Source of the DNA: Stercoripulliclostridium_A sp963642145
GTDB taxonomy: Bacteria; Bacillota; Clostridia; Christensenellales; DTU072
NCBI GenBank assembly: GCA_963642145.1
Contig: CAVIFU010000036.1
Span: 1-15,007, forward strand
Direction: 5' to 3'
Length of the DNA: 15,007 nt
Below are positions 1 to 7,103 of the stretch, piece by piece. Each line of letters opens with the position of its first letter. Position 1 is the stretch's first letter. The notes beneath the pieces were generated by a model, which saw only the letters and a list, made by a program, of their open reading frames with translations, was not told the origin of the DNA and searched no databases. The translations under genes were made by a program, and so were the position numbers.

Positions 1-2
1 AG

Positions 3-2060
3 AACCAAAGAACCAAGCGAAACATTATTGTTTCCGCCGTGCTTGCGATTTTGCTATGCACGGGAATCATCGTCGGCGCAACGTTTGCGTTATTCACAAG
101 TGAAGACAAAGTAAATGTTTCCGTCACAAGCGGTAATGTTGAAATCGAAGCTACCGTAACCGATTTCACATTGTACTCGCCCACGTCGATTTCAACTGAC
201 GCCGGCAATGCAATCGTTGAAAGCAAGAACGCTGCCACCCAGAAAACAGAGACGGATCCCGGCTTTTTCGCTAACCGCGGAACTGCCGACGTAACCACCG
301 GCGAAGACGATAGCGAACTTCTTTTGAAGCTCGACAAAATGACCCCCGGGGACAAAGTTACCTTCAAACTTGTGCTTACCAACAAGAGCAACGTCAAGAC
401 CAAGTACAGAATGAGCGTGAGCAACGCAACCGATGATAGCACGTTATTTGACCTACTCAATCTCAATATCGTAGGCATCACGTCTGCAGGTAGCTCCATT
501 TGGAAAGAGCTTTCCGCCGTTACGGATATCAAAACCGGCGAAGTAATAGGCTCTTATGATTGCTATGTAGAACTCCCGACGACTGTCGACAGCACATACA
601 CGAACAAATCTTGCACGATCGCGTTCAAAGTAGAGCAAGTACAAGGCAATGCGGCAACTACGGATGACGAAAGTGCGTCCGTCGGCGCAGCAATGGCGAG
701 CACAGCCGTAGAAGTAAGTAACAGCGTAACCACCGCGGAGGCGGAACTATCCTCTGCAGATTCCGTAACGGTAACCGATGGAGATAATAAAGTCACGACC
801 GTTCCCGCGGCTTCCGCAGTAGTACCCGCAGGCGCAACGATGGATGCCGATGCAACAACATTGACTTTGGTTGTATATGAGACGGAAACGCCCAACTTCA
901 CCACTGCTTTACCCGAAAACAGCGATGCCAAGACGTTGGAAGTAAAGATGGATGGTCTGTCGGCAAGTAACGATACACCCGTCATAGTCACGATGTATGT
1001 AGCCAAGGGATTGACTTCATTCAAACTTTACCACAACGGCGTAGCGATGAACTCCAAAGGTTCCGCAAGCTCGGTAAGCGAGGATCAAGACTATTACTAT
1101 AATAGCACCACCGGTTTTGTCACGATGGCAACCAAGACATTCTCTCCGTTCACCTACACCTGCCCGAAGGTCGCTTATCCTACCGGCGTGACGAAAGATA
1201 CTTTCGGTGACGACAATGTCGCCGCTTATGTTGACAGTGAAGGCATAGTGCAATACTCAACAGATATTGACGCTGCTATCAAAGCCGGAGCAACAACCGT
1301 TTACCTCAAGGAAGGCGCTACCGTGCCGAAAGCTAGGACGTCCGACGTGTCGCATGATTTAACTATCTACGCAAACGGAGCTAACTTCCAATATAAAGAA
1401 ATCGCGCTGAATGGTACAGACGGTGGAGCAAAATATACGTCGGACGGAGTAAACTTGATAATTTACGACGCGAAGAACATAATAGTTTGGGGCAGTGCAC
1501 CGAGCGCAGAAAGCTATTATAACGTTACTCTTGACAACTGTACTTATGAAGGCGCCGGCGTTTCTGAGTCGACGAAAGATAACGTCGGTATCTTCTACAT
1601 TTCAAATTATACCGGGACCAACGCTGCCGTCAACCTTGTAATGAACGACTGCAAGATCACAGGATGCAATCAGGGCGTCTACACAAATTCAAATGGTACT
1701 GTTACTATCAACAACTGTTCTTTTGCGAACTGCGCAACCGGTATCAAGGCGTCCCACAAAGCCTCCGGGACTTTGACCATAAACGTCAACAACACGACCT
1801 TTACCAAGTGCGGTTGGACAGCGGTACAAGACACTACTTATCAATGGCTTATAGACGATAGTTCTGCCATTAAGTGCAAGACTAAGGGCGGTATAACACT
1901 TAACCTTACAAATGTCACTGTCACCGACAAGATTGGCAATTATGATTTCCATATTGATGATGACGAACACACTTCAAAATATACAGGCACAACAACAGTT
2001 ACTGCCAAGGAAGTAACCGTAGACGGTGTGGCATGGACATACACTGCTACCGAGGGCTAA
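3..2060 (+). CDS. SipW-dependent-type secreted beta-helix surface protein (5' end outside window)
   Basis: The frame is open from the first full codon at position 3, and the GTG at 39 lies inside a hydrophobic signal segment, so the true start is upstream of the window; 685 residues are visible. The first residues are basic (NQRTKRN), followed by a membrane segment and then ATFALFTSEDKVNVSVTSGNVE, the pattern of SipW-processed TasA/CalY (camelysin)-like proteins. At about residues 100-135 comes a stalk-like stretch with a MTPGDKVTFK motif and NKSNVKTKYR. An Ala/Thr/Ser/Val-rich linker follows, then a module at about 320-385 ending in TFSPFTYTCP. The last 250 or so residues carry short Asn/Thr/Cys-rich turns (LDNCTYEG, MNDCKITGC, INNCSFANC) typical of parallel right-handed beta-helix (pectin-lyase-like) folds. 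No catalytic pectate-lyase residues can be assigned. Likely role is a cell-surface adhesin, matrix or glycan-binding protein; the SipW peptidase gene is not in the window. Fold assignment is family inference. Confidence 0.85.
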   Translation, partial: NQRTKRNIIVSAVLAILLCTGIIVGATFALFTSEDKVNVSVTSGNVEIEATVTDFTLYSPTSISTDAGNAIVESKNAATQKTETDPGFFANRGTADVTTGEDDSELLLKLDKMTPGDKVTFKLVLTNKSNVKTKYRMSVSNATDDSTLFDLLNLNIVGITSAGSSIWKELSAVTDIKTGEVIGSYDCYVELPTTVDSTYTNKSCTIAFKVEQVQGNAATTDDESASVGAAMASTAVEVSNSVTTAEAELSSADSVTVTDGDNKVTTVPAASAVVPAGATMDADATTLTLVVYETETPNFTTALPENSDAKTLEVKMDGLSASNDTPVIVTMYVAKGLTSFKLYHNGVAMNSKGSASSVSEDQDYYYNSTTGFVTMATKTFSPFTYTCPKVAYPTGVTKDTFGDDNVAAYVDSEGIVQYSTDIDAAIKAGATTVYLKEGATVPKARTSDVSHDLTIYANGANFQYKEIALNGTDGGAKYTSDGVNLIIYDAKNIIVWGSAPSAESYYNVTLDNCTYEGAGVSESTKDNVGIFYISNYTGTNAAVNLVMNDCKITGCNQGVYTNSNGTVTINNCSFANCATGIKASHKASGTLTINVNNTTFTKCGWTAVQDTTYQWLIDDSSAIKCKTKGGITLNLTNVTVTDKIGNYDFHIDDDEHTSKYTGTTTVTAKEVTVDGVAWTYTATEG

Positions 2061-2090
2061 ACTTATAAGCGTAATAACGCATAACACACA

Positions 2091-2123
2091 AACGGCGGTT
2101 CGTATGAGCCGCCGTTATTTTTT
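2091..2123 (+). terminator. Rho-independent terminator of the surface-protein gene
   Basis: A perfect 8-bp inverted repeat, AACGGCGG (2091-2098) and CCGCCGTT (2109-2116), has a 10-nt loop and is followed by A and a run of six T (2118-2123). It lies 30 nt after the stop at 2060. The T-run is on the plus side only, so it serves mainly the upstream gene rather than the convergent tldD-tldE operon. Confidence 0.9.
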
Positions 2124-2158
2124 AATTAAACCGAACTATCTTATCAAAGAATCCTTTA

Positions 2159-2235
2159 CCGTCGCGCGCGGGACATGTATATCACCGCAACCGAGAGGTT
2201 GCGCATATCACCGTCGCGTTAGCGATGTATATCAC
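2159..2235. repeat. Tandem hairpin units with TATATCAC spacers
   Basis: Three copies of an ATATCAC-containing spacer occur at 2178-2185 (TATATCAC), 2204-2211 (CATATCAC) and 2228-2235 (TATATCAC). Between them sit small hairpins: CGCAACC-GAGA-GGTTGCG (2186-2203, perfect 7 bp) and CGTCGC-GTTA-GCGATG (2212-2227, 6 bp with one G-T pair). A degenerate unit, 2160-2177, starts with the same CGTCGCG and ends in ATG like the third one. The array fills the gap between the convergent surface-protein and tldE genes, and the last spacer contains the tldE stop codon. Its role is unknown: it could be a palindromic repeat of the REP type or a 3' end structure. It is too short and too irregular for a CRISPR. 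Confidence 0.7.
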
Positions 2236-3509
2236 ATGCACCCTGCCACCGGTATATTCGAGAACCTAACCGCATAGGGTCCTTCGTAGTCTGCCGATAC
2301 GAATTTCTCTTTGGAAAAGACCATTGTTTGTTGCGCTTCTATGAGGTTGCCGTTGATCGATCCGCCGGTAATCGGAGTGATTTTGCCGTTTTCTATGAGG
2401 TATGCCAAACGAATTTCACCGCCGAAGTGCCCGGTAAACTCGTCCATTTGGAAGTCGGAGAAAGCCACCGCCCAAAGGCAGGGTGCGGTCTTCATATCGT
2501 CAAACGATACGCTCCCCGTATTGTCACATTTGACTTTGCCGAATACGCCTGTCGGCTCTATGCCGAGGTAACGGCAGAATTGGGTACTGCCGTGTATTGC
2601 GCGGAGTACGCCGTTTTCGATTACGGTAAGGTCGTGCATCTCGATGCCGTCGGCGCTGAAAGGCTGAGTCGCGACCATCGTCAAGTCGAGCGCGTCGCCC
2701 TTGACTTCGCCTTGAATGCCGTCACCCGTCTTCCAAGAAGAATATCCGGGGTAAATCATATTTGCCGTGGACTTTTGGGAGTAATAGGAGAGTACTTGCG
2801 CGAGGTTTTTGCCACTCAATATCACGTCATACCTACCGCTTTTGAGTGTTTTTTGCGCGCATGCCCTGTCGTATGCGAAGTCGAGATATTCCTTTACGCC
2901 TTGTTTGATGGCGTCCGTGTTTACATCGTCGTACTTGAATTGCTCTATGAGTTCAACGTCATCCTGCGTTTTGCATTGCACGACGTAATCGCCCTTGCAA
3001 GTCGCGTCAACGTAGGATACGTCGGTACCCTCGGAACTCAGAATATGCGCAAATATCCGGTGGCAAAAAACTTCCGTCGAATTGATGTAGGCGTGCTCGT
3101 TGACGTCTGCGGAAAAGATAGCTGTCGCCATTTTGCCGGCACTCTCCGCAAGCGGAGCAGTGACAAGCTCGTTATTCTTGTTTACGGTATCCGAAACGAC
3201 TTTTTCGGGAGCCTCATAATAGGGATTCATAGCAAATTGCGCCGCGTAGTACGCGTCCGAAATTTCCTTCTTTACCTCGTCGTACGTATAGGACGGATTG
3301 ATGTTTGCGGAGGTATCGCCGACCGATTTTTTGCCGTTTTCTTCGCCTTCCCTATATACCGTCACGGTGTACTTGTGAGTGTCTTTTATCCGCCTCGTGT
3401 CCAAGGTGTGCTTTACAAAGAACAGCTCTGCGGATTCTTCTTTGACTTCGTTTATTCTCCAACGCGAAACGTTAAGTTCCGCCAATGCTTTTTTGATTTT
3501 TTCTATCAT
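2232..3509 (-). CDS. tldE: TldE/PmbA-type partner of the TldD metalloprotease
   Basis: The product has 425 residues from the ATG at 3509, which follows a strong AGAGGTGG ribosome binding site. A longer in-frame start at 3578 would run through that site and into tldD, so it is rejected. The sequence follows the TldD/PmbA (U62 peptidase) family fold, with an N-terminal mixed alpha/beta half and a C-terminal half including IEPTGVFGKVKC and ITPITGGSINGN. It lacks the HExxxH zinc motif present in the neighbour, as expected for the non-catalytic TldE/PmbA subunit. In E. coli, TldD and TldE form a cytosolic heteromeric protease that trims unfolded peptides, removes the microcin B17 leader and degrades CcdA. 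Here it is the second gene of a minus-strand operon, 11 bp after tldD. The local substrate is unknown; no ribosomal peptide precursor gene is visible nearby. Confidence 0.85.
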   Translation of the reverse strand: MIEKIKKALAELNVSRWRINEVKEESAELFFVKHTLDTRRIKDTHKYTVTVYREGEENGKKSVGDTSANINPSYTYDEVKKEISDAYYAAQFAMNPYYEAPEKVVSDTVNKNNELVTAPLAESAGKMATAIFSADVNEHAYINSTEVFCHRIFAHILSSEGTDVSYVDATCKGDYVVQCKTQDDVELIEQFKYDDVNTDAIKQGVKEYLDFAYDRACAQKTLKSGRYDVILSGKNLAQVLSYYSQKSTANMIYPGYSSWKTGDGIQGEVKGDALDLTMVATQPFSADGIEMHDLTVIENGVLRAIHGSTQFCRYLGIEPTGVFGKVKCDNTGSVSFDDMKTAPCLWAVAFSDFQMDEFTGHFGGEIRLAYLIENGKITPITGGSINGNLIEAQQTMVFSKEKFVSADYEGPYAVRFSNIPVAGCM

Positions 3510-3520
3510 GGTACCACCTC

Positions 3521-4939
3521 TTAACCAAGTCTTATGCGCGCCTTCATGTAAGGACCGCCATCGGATACTTTTACCCATTCTTTGTAACCCTTACCGCAAA
3601 AACCGCTACCGCAAGTTACAAGCGAAGAGCTCATCATGCTCACCGATTTGAGTAGATCCGGCACATATCCCGTAAGTACGATGGGGGAGTAGATTTTGCC
3701 GGTAAGTTTGCCGTCTTTGATTTCCCTTGCACGGGTAACCATACACTGTATACCCCAGTTTTTGGGATCTTCCATACCGCTTGACGGCGATTCGAGCAAG
3801 AAACCGTATTTGACGGAAGCGATCATGTCCTCGGGAGTAACTCCGGTTTTCGCGCCCTCGAAATAGGTGTTGGTCATGCGCGTATAGACTTTGCGTTCGT
3901 AGCTTTCGCGCCTGCCGTTGCCGGTGGGCTTGATCCCGAGACGGCTTGCCGACAACGCGTCGCACATTCCGCTCTTCAATATACCGTTTTCGATTACCAC
4001 GGTGTCACCGGTAAGGGTGCCTTCGTCATCGAACCAACAAGTGGCGGTGTCGTCAACGGCGTTGCCGTCGTGCATGGTGATGAGATCGCTTGCTACGCGC
4101 TCGCTCATAAAGCTTGCCGCAAGAGCTCTGTCCTTGACGAACATATCCATTTCGACTCCGTGTCCGAAAGCTTCGTGCACGATCATGCCGGTGGTGTCGG
4201 GATCGCAAATGCAATCGTACTCGCCCGGGATCATCGGTTCGCTTTTCAGGAGTTCTACGGCTTCAGAGGCGACTGTCAACGCGTACTTGTCCATTTCGTC
4301 CAAGAGTTCGGCGCCTCCCAAGACGGAGAAGCCCTTGTATGCGTCCAATACCTCCTCACCGCGTTGCGACATTGCCAGAACTCCGCCGTCGGTATACATT
4401 ACGGTTTGGTCGAGATCGCGATTGCGCGATATAAACAACTTGCGGTAGGCGCGGTAGGACATCGACGCCACAGCGTCAAGTACGCCGTCAACCGTCAACG
4501 CCTTGTTGCGTATCTGTTCGAGCCTTGCAAGGATAGCTTCGTCGCCCATTTCTTTAGGGTGAATTTTGTATCCGCCTTCCTTGCGGAGGGTCATCGGTTC
4601 GTCGCTCGGGATAGGGGTAGGGAGGGGCTTTATCCCGGAAGGAATGTTGTTCGCCTCTTGCGCGATGCGCTCGCCCATCGTCTTGACGATTTGGGGGATT
4701 TTGTCTTCAGAGAACTCGTTAAACGAGTACTCCGCGCAGCCGATAGAGTCGAATACTCTGACGACAAAGCCGTTGCCGCCGCCGAAGCCTCGGTTGTTTA
4801 TTCTTTTTCCCGTGCGACTGATTCTCCAACCGCGATTTTCATCGTTGACAGCCAAAACGGACGCATACGCGTAAGTCTTGTCAAGTTCGGCTATGAGCTT
4901 TTTGAGCGCGGGCTTGATTTGTTCAAGTTTTTCAAACAT
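3521..4939 (-). CDS. tldD: TldD-type zinc metalloprotease
   Basis: The product has 472 residues from the ATG at 4939, preceded by AAAGGAG with an 8-9 nt spacer. An upstream in-frame extension to 5032 crosses the promoter and is rejected. The catalytic motif HEAFGH lies at about residues 255-260 (HExxxH, as in E. coli TldD), within MIVHEAFGHGVEMD. A C-terminal Cys at about 448, in GFCGKGYKEW, fits the third zinc ligand of the family. Other family hallmarks are the Gly-rich segment NNRGFGGGNG near residue 45 and PTGNGRRESY near 370. The protein is cytosolic with no signal peptide. It is transcribed from the promoter at 5011-5040 together with tldE, whose product it needs as a partner. Assignment to TldD rather than a generic TldD/PmbA protein rests on the intact zinc motif. 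Confidence 0.92.
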   Translation of the reverse strand: MFEKLEQIKPALKKLIAELDKTYAYASVLAVNDENRGWRISRTGKRINNRGFGGGNGFVVRVFDSIGCAEYSFNEFSEDKIPQIVKTMGERIAQEANNIPSGIKPLPTPIPSDEPMTLRKEGGYKIHPKEMGDEAILARLEQIRNKALTVDGVLDAVASMSYRAYRKLFISRNRDLDQTVMYTDGGVLAMSQRGEEVLDAYKGFSVLGGAELLDEMDKYALTVASEAVELLKSEPMIPGEYDCICDPDTTGMIVHEAFGHGVEMDMFVKDRALAASFMSERVASDLITMHDGNAVDDTATCWFDDEGTLTGDTVVIENGILKSGMCDALSASRLGIKPTGNGRRESYERKVYTRMTNTYFEGAKTGVTPEDMIASVKYGFLLESPSSGMEDPKNWGIQCMVTRAREIKDGKLTGKIYSPIVLTGYVPDLLKSVSMMSSSLVTCGSGFCGKGYKEWVKVSDGGPYMKARIRLG

Positions 4940-5010
4940 ACTCCGTTCTCCTTTCGTATTTTTGGGAGAATGCCGCTCGACAAAGTAAAATCGAGCAACG
5001 TCCCATCGAT

Positions 5011-5040
5011 ATTTTATTCTTTTTCGGCGCAATTTGTCAA
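5011..5040 (-). promoter_or_regulatory. Promoter of the tldD-tldE operon
   Basis: Read on the minus strand, TTGACA (5035-5040) is followed after 18 nt by TAAAAT (5011-5016). The predicted transcript start is near 5003, about 65 nt upstream of the tldD ATG. The leader includes a 6-bp hairpin, GCTCGA/TCGAGC (4975-4996), upstream of the ribosome binding site, which may affect translation. Confidence 0.7.
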
Positions 5041-5122
5041 GTCGACAAGGTGTAGCCGAGCGACTTTCAGTTCCCTATTTAGGAATGTCAACGTATCGAA
5101 AACACCGCAAGCTACAATGCCC

Positions 5123-5151
5123 TTGACTTTGTCGGCTTTTGCGGATAAAAT
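5123..5151 (+). promoter_or_regulatory. Candidate promoter of the XRE-repeat gene
   Basis: TTGACT (5123-5128), a 17-nt spacer and TAAAAT (5146-5151) match sigma-A-type consensus at 5/6 and 5/6. It would give a leader of roughly 185 nt before the ATG at 5344, which is long, so an unseen closer promoter is possible. Confidence 0.5.
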
Positions 5152-5343
5152 ATGCGTAAGAACGTTAAGTGTGCCGTTTATCGCACGATAAAGGCAAATC
5201 CGAATCGCATACGGCGCACTCAAGCGACAATTGAGTTTTGAAAAAACGACGTTTTCAACCACTGCTTGCTGTTATTTTTCCGTTTATCGTCGTAGACTGA
5301 GAATCGCCCGAAAGGGACAAACCAAAAACAGGAGGCAACAAAA

Positions 5344-6171
5344 ATGTTATTTTCAAAACCGGAAGAAAACGGAACGGAGGACGGACAAATGTTCGACATG
5401 AGAAAGATAGGAAGGCGTATAGCGGAACTGAGAAAATCAAAGAATATAACTCAGATGGCGCTTGCCGATATGATGGGAATCAGCTTTCAGGCGGTATCGA
5501 ACTGGGAGCGCGGCGAGAGTATGCCGGATATATCCAAGCTCGGCGAACTCTCCGAAATATTCGGCGTGTCGATTGACGATATTCTCTGCAACAAACGCGC
5601 AGCCGAGATAGTGGAAGAAATCTCGACGGGGAAAACTCCATCCGACATCACACCCGAGGAGCTTACGGAAACGGTCCCGCTTATGTCGCCCAAACAAGCG
5701 GAGGAAAGCATCGGTAAAAACAAGAAGAAAATGACCATTCCGCAACTTGCAAAGCTTGCGCTGTTTATGGACGAGGATGACGTAGGCGAAATAGTCAAAG
5801 AACTGTTGAAAGACGGCGCGTCGCTCAAAGATGTATCGGCGTTTCTGCCGTTCATGGACGAGGACGACGTAGGCGCAATCGCGAAGGAACACCTTGGAAA
5901 CGGCGCGTCGCTCAAAGATGTATCGGCGTTTCTGCCGTTCATGGACGAGGACGACGTAGGCGCAATCGCGAAGGAACACCTTGGAAACGGCGCGTCGCTT
6001 GACGATGTTTCGGCATTTTTGCCGTTCATGGACGAAGACGACGTAGCGACAATTGCAAAAGAATGTCTCAAAAACGGCGTATCGCTTGACGATGTTTCGG
6101 CATTTCTGCCGTTCATGAACGAATGGGACATCGGCGGAATCATTAAGCACCTATTCAACAAACGAAAATAA
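5344..6171 (+). CDS. XRE-family regulator with five C-terminal 29-residue repeats
   Basis: The product has 275 residues. Residues about 19-80 form an HTH_3/XRE DNA-binding domain: IGRRIAELRKSKNITQ, then ADMMGISFQAVSNWERGESM with the usual recognition-helix pattern, and SKLGELSEIFGVSIDDIL. A linker follows, then five 29-residue units from residue 129 to 273, each resembling GASLKDVSAFLPFMDEDDVG plus AIAKEHLGN; they are probably helical hairpins stacked as a small solenoid. No enzymatic or membrane segment is seen. Two starts are well supported: ATG 5344 has AGGAGG 8 nt upstream, and ATG 5389 (giving MFDMRKIGRR) has GGAGG 8 nt upstream. Many XRE relatives start close to the second one, so the first 15 residues are uncertain. 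The role is probably a transcription regulator whose repeats sense a partner or oligomerise; the target is unknown. It is monocistronic and lies upstream of, but apart from, the DUF3990/XRE pair. Confidence 0.88.
   Translation: MLFSKPEENGTEDGQMFDMRKIGRRIAELRKSKNITQMALADMMGISFQAVSNWERGESMPDISKLGELSEIFGVSIDDILCNKRAAEIVEEISTGKTPSDITPEELTETVPLMSPKQAEESIGKNKKKMTIPQLAKLALFMDEDDVGEIVKELLKDGASLKDVSAFLPFMDEDDVGAIAKEHLGNGASLKDVSAFLPFMDEDDVGAIAKEHLGNGASLDDVSAFLPFMDEDDVATIAKECLKNGVSLDDVSAFLPFMNEWDIGGIIKHLFNKRK
5728..6162 (+). repeat. Five in-frame 87-bp coding repeats
   Basis: Units start at 5728, 5815, 5902, 5989 and 6076. Units 2 (5815-5901) and 3 (5902-5988) are identical over all 87 bases when read side by side, including synonymous sites. 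Units 1, 4 and 5 differ at many positions, and unit 5 changes MDEDDV to MNEWDI as a cap-like ending. The pattern indicates a recent duplication of one unit inside an older repeat array. Confidence 0.95.
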
Positions 6172-6213
6172 ACGAATAGGGAAGATATTTTTTAATATTT
6201 ACCATAAAAACGC

Positions 6214-6338
6214 ATTGGCGGCGGAGCTCCTTACTCTGTCGCCAATCACACTTTTTCGGCAAAAAGTGTGTAAAAAATCACATAATCTGCTTCAAAAGCG
6301 TGATTTGCCCTTACGGAACGCCTGATAGCTTTGGCAAA
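6214..6338. other. Hairpin-dense intergenic stretch
   Basis: Four inverted repeats lie nearly head to tail: ATTGGCG (6214-6220)/CGCCAAT (6240-6246); CACACTTTTT (6247-6256)/AAAAAGTGTG (6261-6270), perfect 10 bp with a CGGC loop; AAATCAC (6275-6281)/GTGATTT (6300-6306), with inner GCTT/AAGC; and TTTGCC (6304-6309)/GGCAAA (6333-6338). The first, followed by CACACTTTTT, could be a weak terminator for the XRE-repeat gene. The third, read on the minus strand, is followed by T residues and looks like a terminator facing left, although no minus-strand gene runs toward it. No reading frame was found here. It could be a repeat element or a structured RNA. Confidence 0.5.
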
Positions 6339-6356
6339 AATCTACTCGTATGAAGA

Positions 6357-6394
6357 CCCTTTTTCTTGACAAAGGGACATTGTAGTGTTATAAT
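6357..6394 (+). promoter_or_regulatory. Consensus promoter with overlapping dyad, for the DUF3990/XRE pair
   Basis: TTGACA (6366-6371) and TATAAT (6389-6394) match sigma-A consensus exactly with a 17-nt spacer. An inverted repeat CCCTTT (6357-6362)/AAAGGG (6371-6376) brackets the -35 hexamer, with 14 bp between half-site centres. This is a plausible operator for autorepression by the XRE-type partner protein. The transcript would start near 6401, just before the AGGAGG at 6407-6412. Confidence 0.8.
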
Positions 6395-6419
6395 ACGGTC
6401 AAAAAAAGGAGGCTGTGCC

Positions 6420-7103
6420 GTGAAAAAAAGTTTGATTATATACCACGGATCAAGTGAGATTAGGAAAAACCCTCAATTCGGTTACGGAAATCCAAGGAAC
6501 GATTACGGACTCGGCTTTTATTGCACGGAAGACCTTGACCTTGCAAAAGAATGGGGTGTGACGGACGGGAAAGACGGGTATGCGAATAAATACGAACTCA
6601 ATACAAGCGGACTTACATGTCTTGACTTGTCCGATCCGAAGTACAACATTCTTCATTGGATAACCATACTGCTCAAAAACAGAGTGTTCACGCTGAAAAA
6701 CGATATTACTAAAGCAGGCAAGCAATACTTGATAGAAAATTTTTCTATACCCTACGAAGATTATGACATCATCAAAGGGTATCGAGCGGACGATTCGTAC
6801 TTTTCGTATGCGGAATCGTTTTTGAACAACACAATCTCTTGCCAAAGGCTTACCGAAGCGCTCAAACTCGGCAACTTGGGAGAGCAAATAGTTGTTAGAA
6901 GTCAAAAGGCATTCGACGGCTTACAATTCCTCGGATACGAGATTGCCCTTGCAGATATTTATTATCCGCTGCGCAAGCAAAGAAACGAGAAGGCAAGATT
7001 GGAGTTTTTATCGGATAAAAGAGGTCCGTTCGATCCGAATGTCCTATACCTAAGCGAAATATTGAGAGGAGGGATAAAACCGGATGATCCACGCATACGA
7101 TGA
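6420..7103 (+). CDS. DUF3990-like putative ADP-ribosyltransferase-fold toxin
   Basis: The product has 227 residues from the GTG at 6420, chosen because AGGAGG (6407-6412) lies 7 nt upstream and because the longer frame from 6366 would start inside the -35 hexamer. The N-terminus IIYHGSSEIRKNP and then YGLGFYCTEDLDLAKEWG match the DUF3990 family as I know it, which belongs to the ADP-ribosyltransferase fold group. Candidate H-Y-E type residues are His9 (YHGS), Tyr34 (GFYCT) and Glu155 (LGEQIV). The C-terminus extends past the usual domain with a basic stretch (PLRKQRNEKARLEF). There is no signal peptide or membrane segment, so it is probably cytosolic. It overlaps the next gene by 20 bp. From family and layout it is inferred to be the toxin of a type II-like toxin-antitoxin module, modifying an unknown target with NAD. 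Catalysis is not shown by the sequence alone. Confidence 0.8.
   Translation: MKKSLIIYHGSSEIRKNPQFGYGNPRNDYGLGFYCTEDLDLAKEWGVTDGKDGYANKYELNTSGLTCLDLSDPKYNILHWITILLKNRVFTLKNDITKAGKQYLIENFSIPYEDYDIIKGYRADDSYFSYAESFLNNTISCQRLTEALKLGNLGEQIVVRSQKAFDGLQFLGYEIALADIYYPLRKQRNEKARLEFLSDKRGPFDPNVLYLSEILRGGIKPDDPRIR

Larger units (their letters stand above)
4940..5343. other. Divergent intergenic region between tldD and the XRE-repeat gene
   Basis: This 404-bp stretch has no convincing gene. It holds the tldD promoter (5011-5040), a possible hairpin in the tldD leader (GCTCGA 4975-4980 with TCGAGC 4991-4996), a plus-strand promoter candidate (5123-5151), an inverted repeat TTGAAAA (5238-5244)/TTTTCAA (5252-5258), and the AGGAGG ribosome binding site at 5330-5335. 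A minus-strand reading frame at 5014-5262 (82 codons) overlaps both promoters and has no good ribosome binding site, so it was not called. Confidence 0.5.

Noticed and set aside
2159..2235. CRISPR-like array
   Set aside because: Spacers are the conserved parts and only 8 nt long, the units are self-complementary hairpins, and no cas gene is present.
2328..3524. Plus-strand 398-codon open frame
   Set aside because: Antisense to tldE, which has clear family motifs and a strong ribosome binding site; the shadow product is Arg/Val/Phe-rich with no recognisable motif.
4070..5191. Plus-strand 373-codon open frame
   Set aside because: Antisense to tldD and running through its promoter; no motifs or ribosome binding site.
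5014..5262. Minus-strand 82-codon frame upstream of tldD
   Set aside because: It covers the tldD promoter and the opposing promoter candidate and lacks a good ribosome binding site. Its middle looks mildly protein-like, so a decayed gene cannot be wholly excluded.
5437..6161. Minus-strand repeat-containing frames opposite the XRE gene
   Set aside because: Repeats are mirror images of the 29-residue coding repeats of the plus-strand gene.
6247..6270. Plus-strand rho-independent terminator at the perfect 10-bp hairpin
   Set aside because: The stem is A/T-rich and is followed by TAAAAAATC rather than a T-run; on the plus strand it does not meet terminator criteria.
6366..6419. Upstream TTG start for the DUF3990-like gene
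   Set aside because: It coincides with the -35 hexamer, so the codons would not be transcribed from the clear promoter; GTG 6420 has AGGAGG at the right distance.
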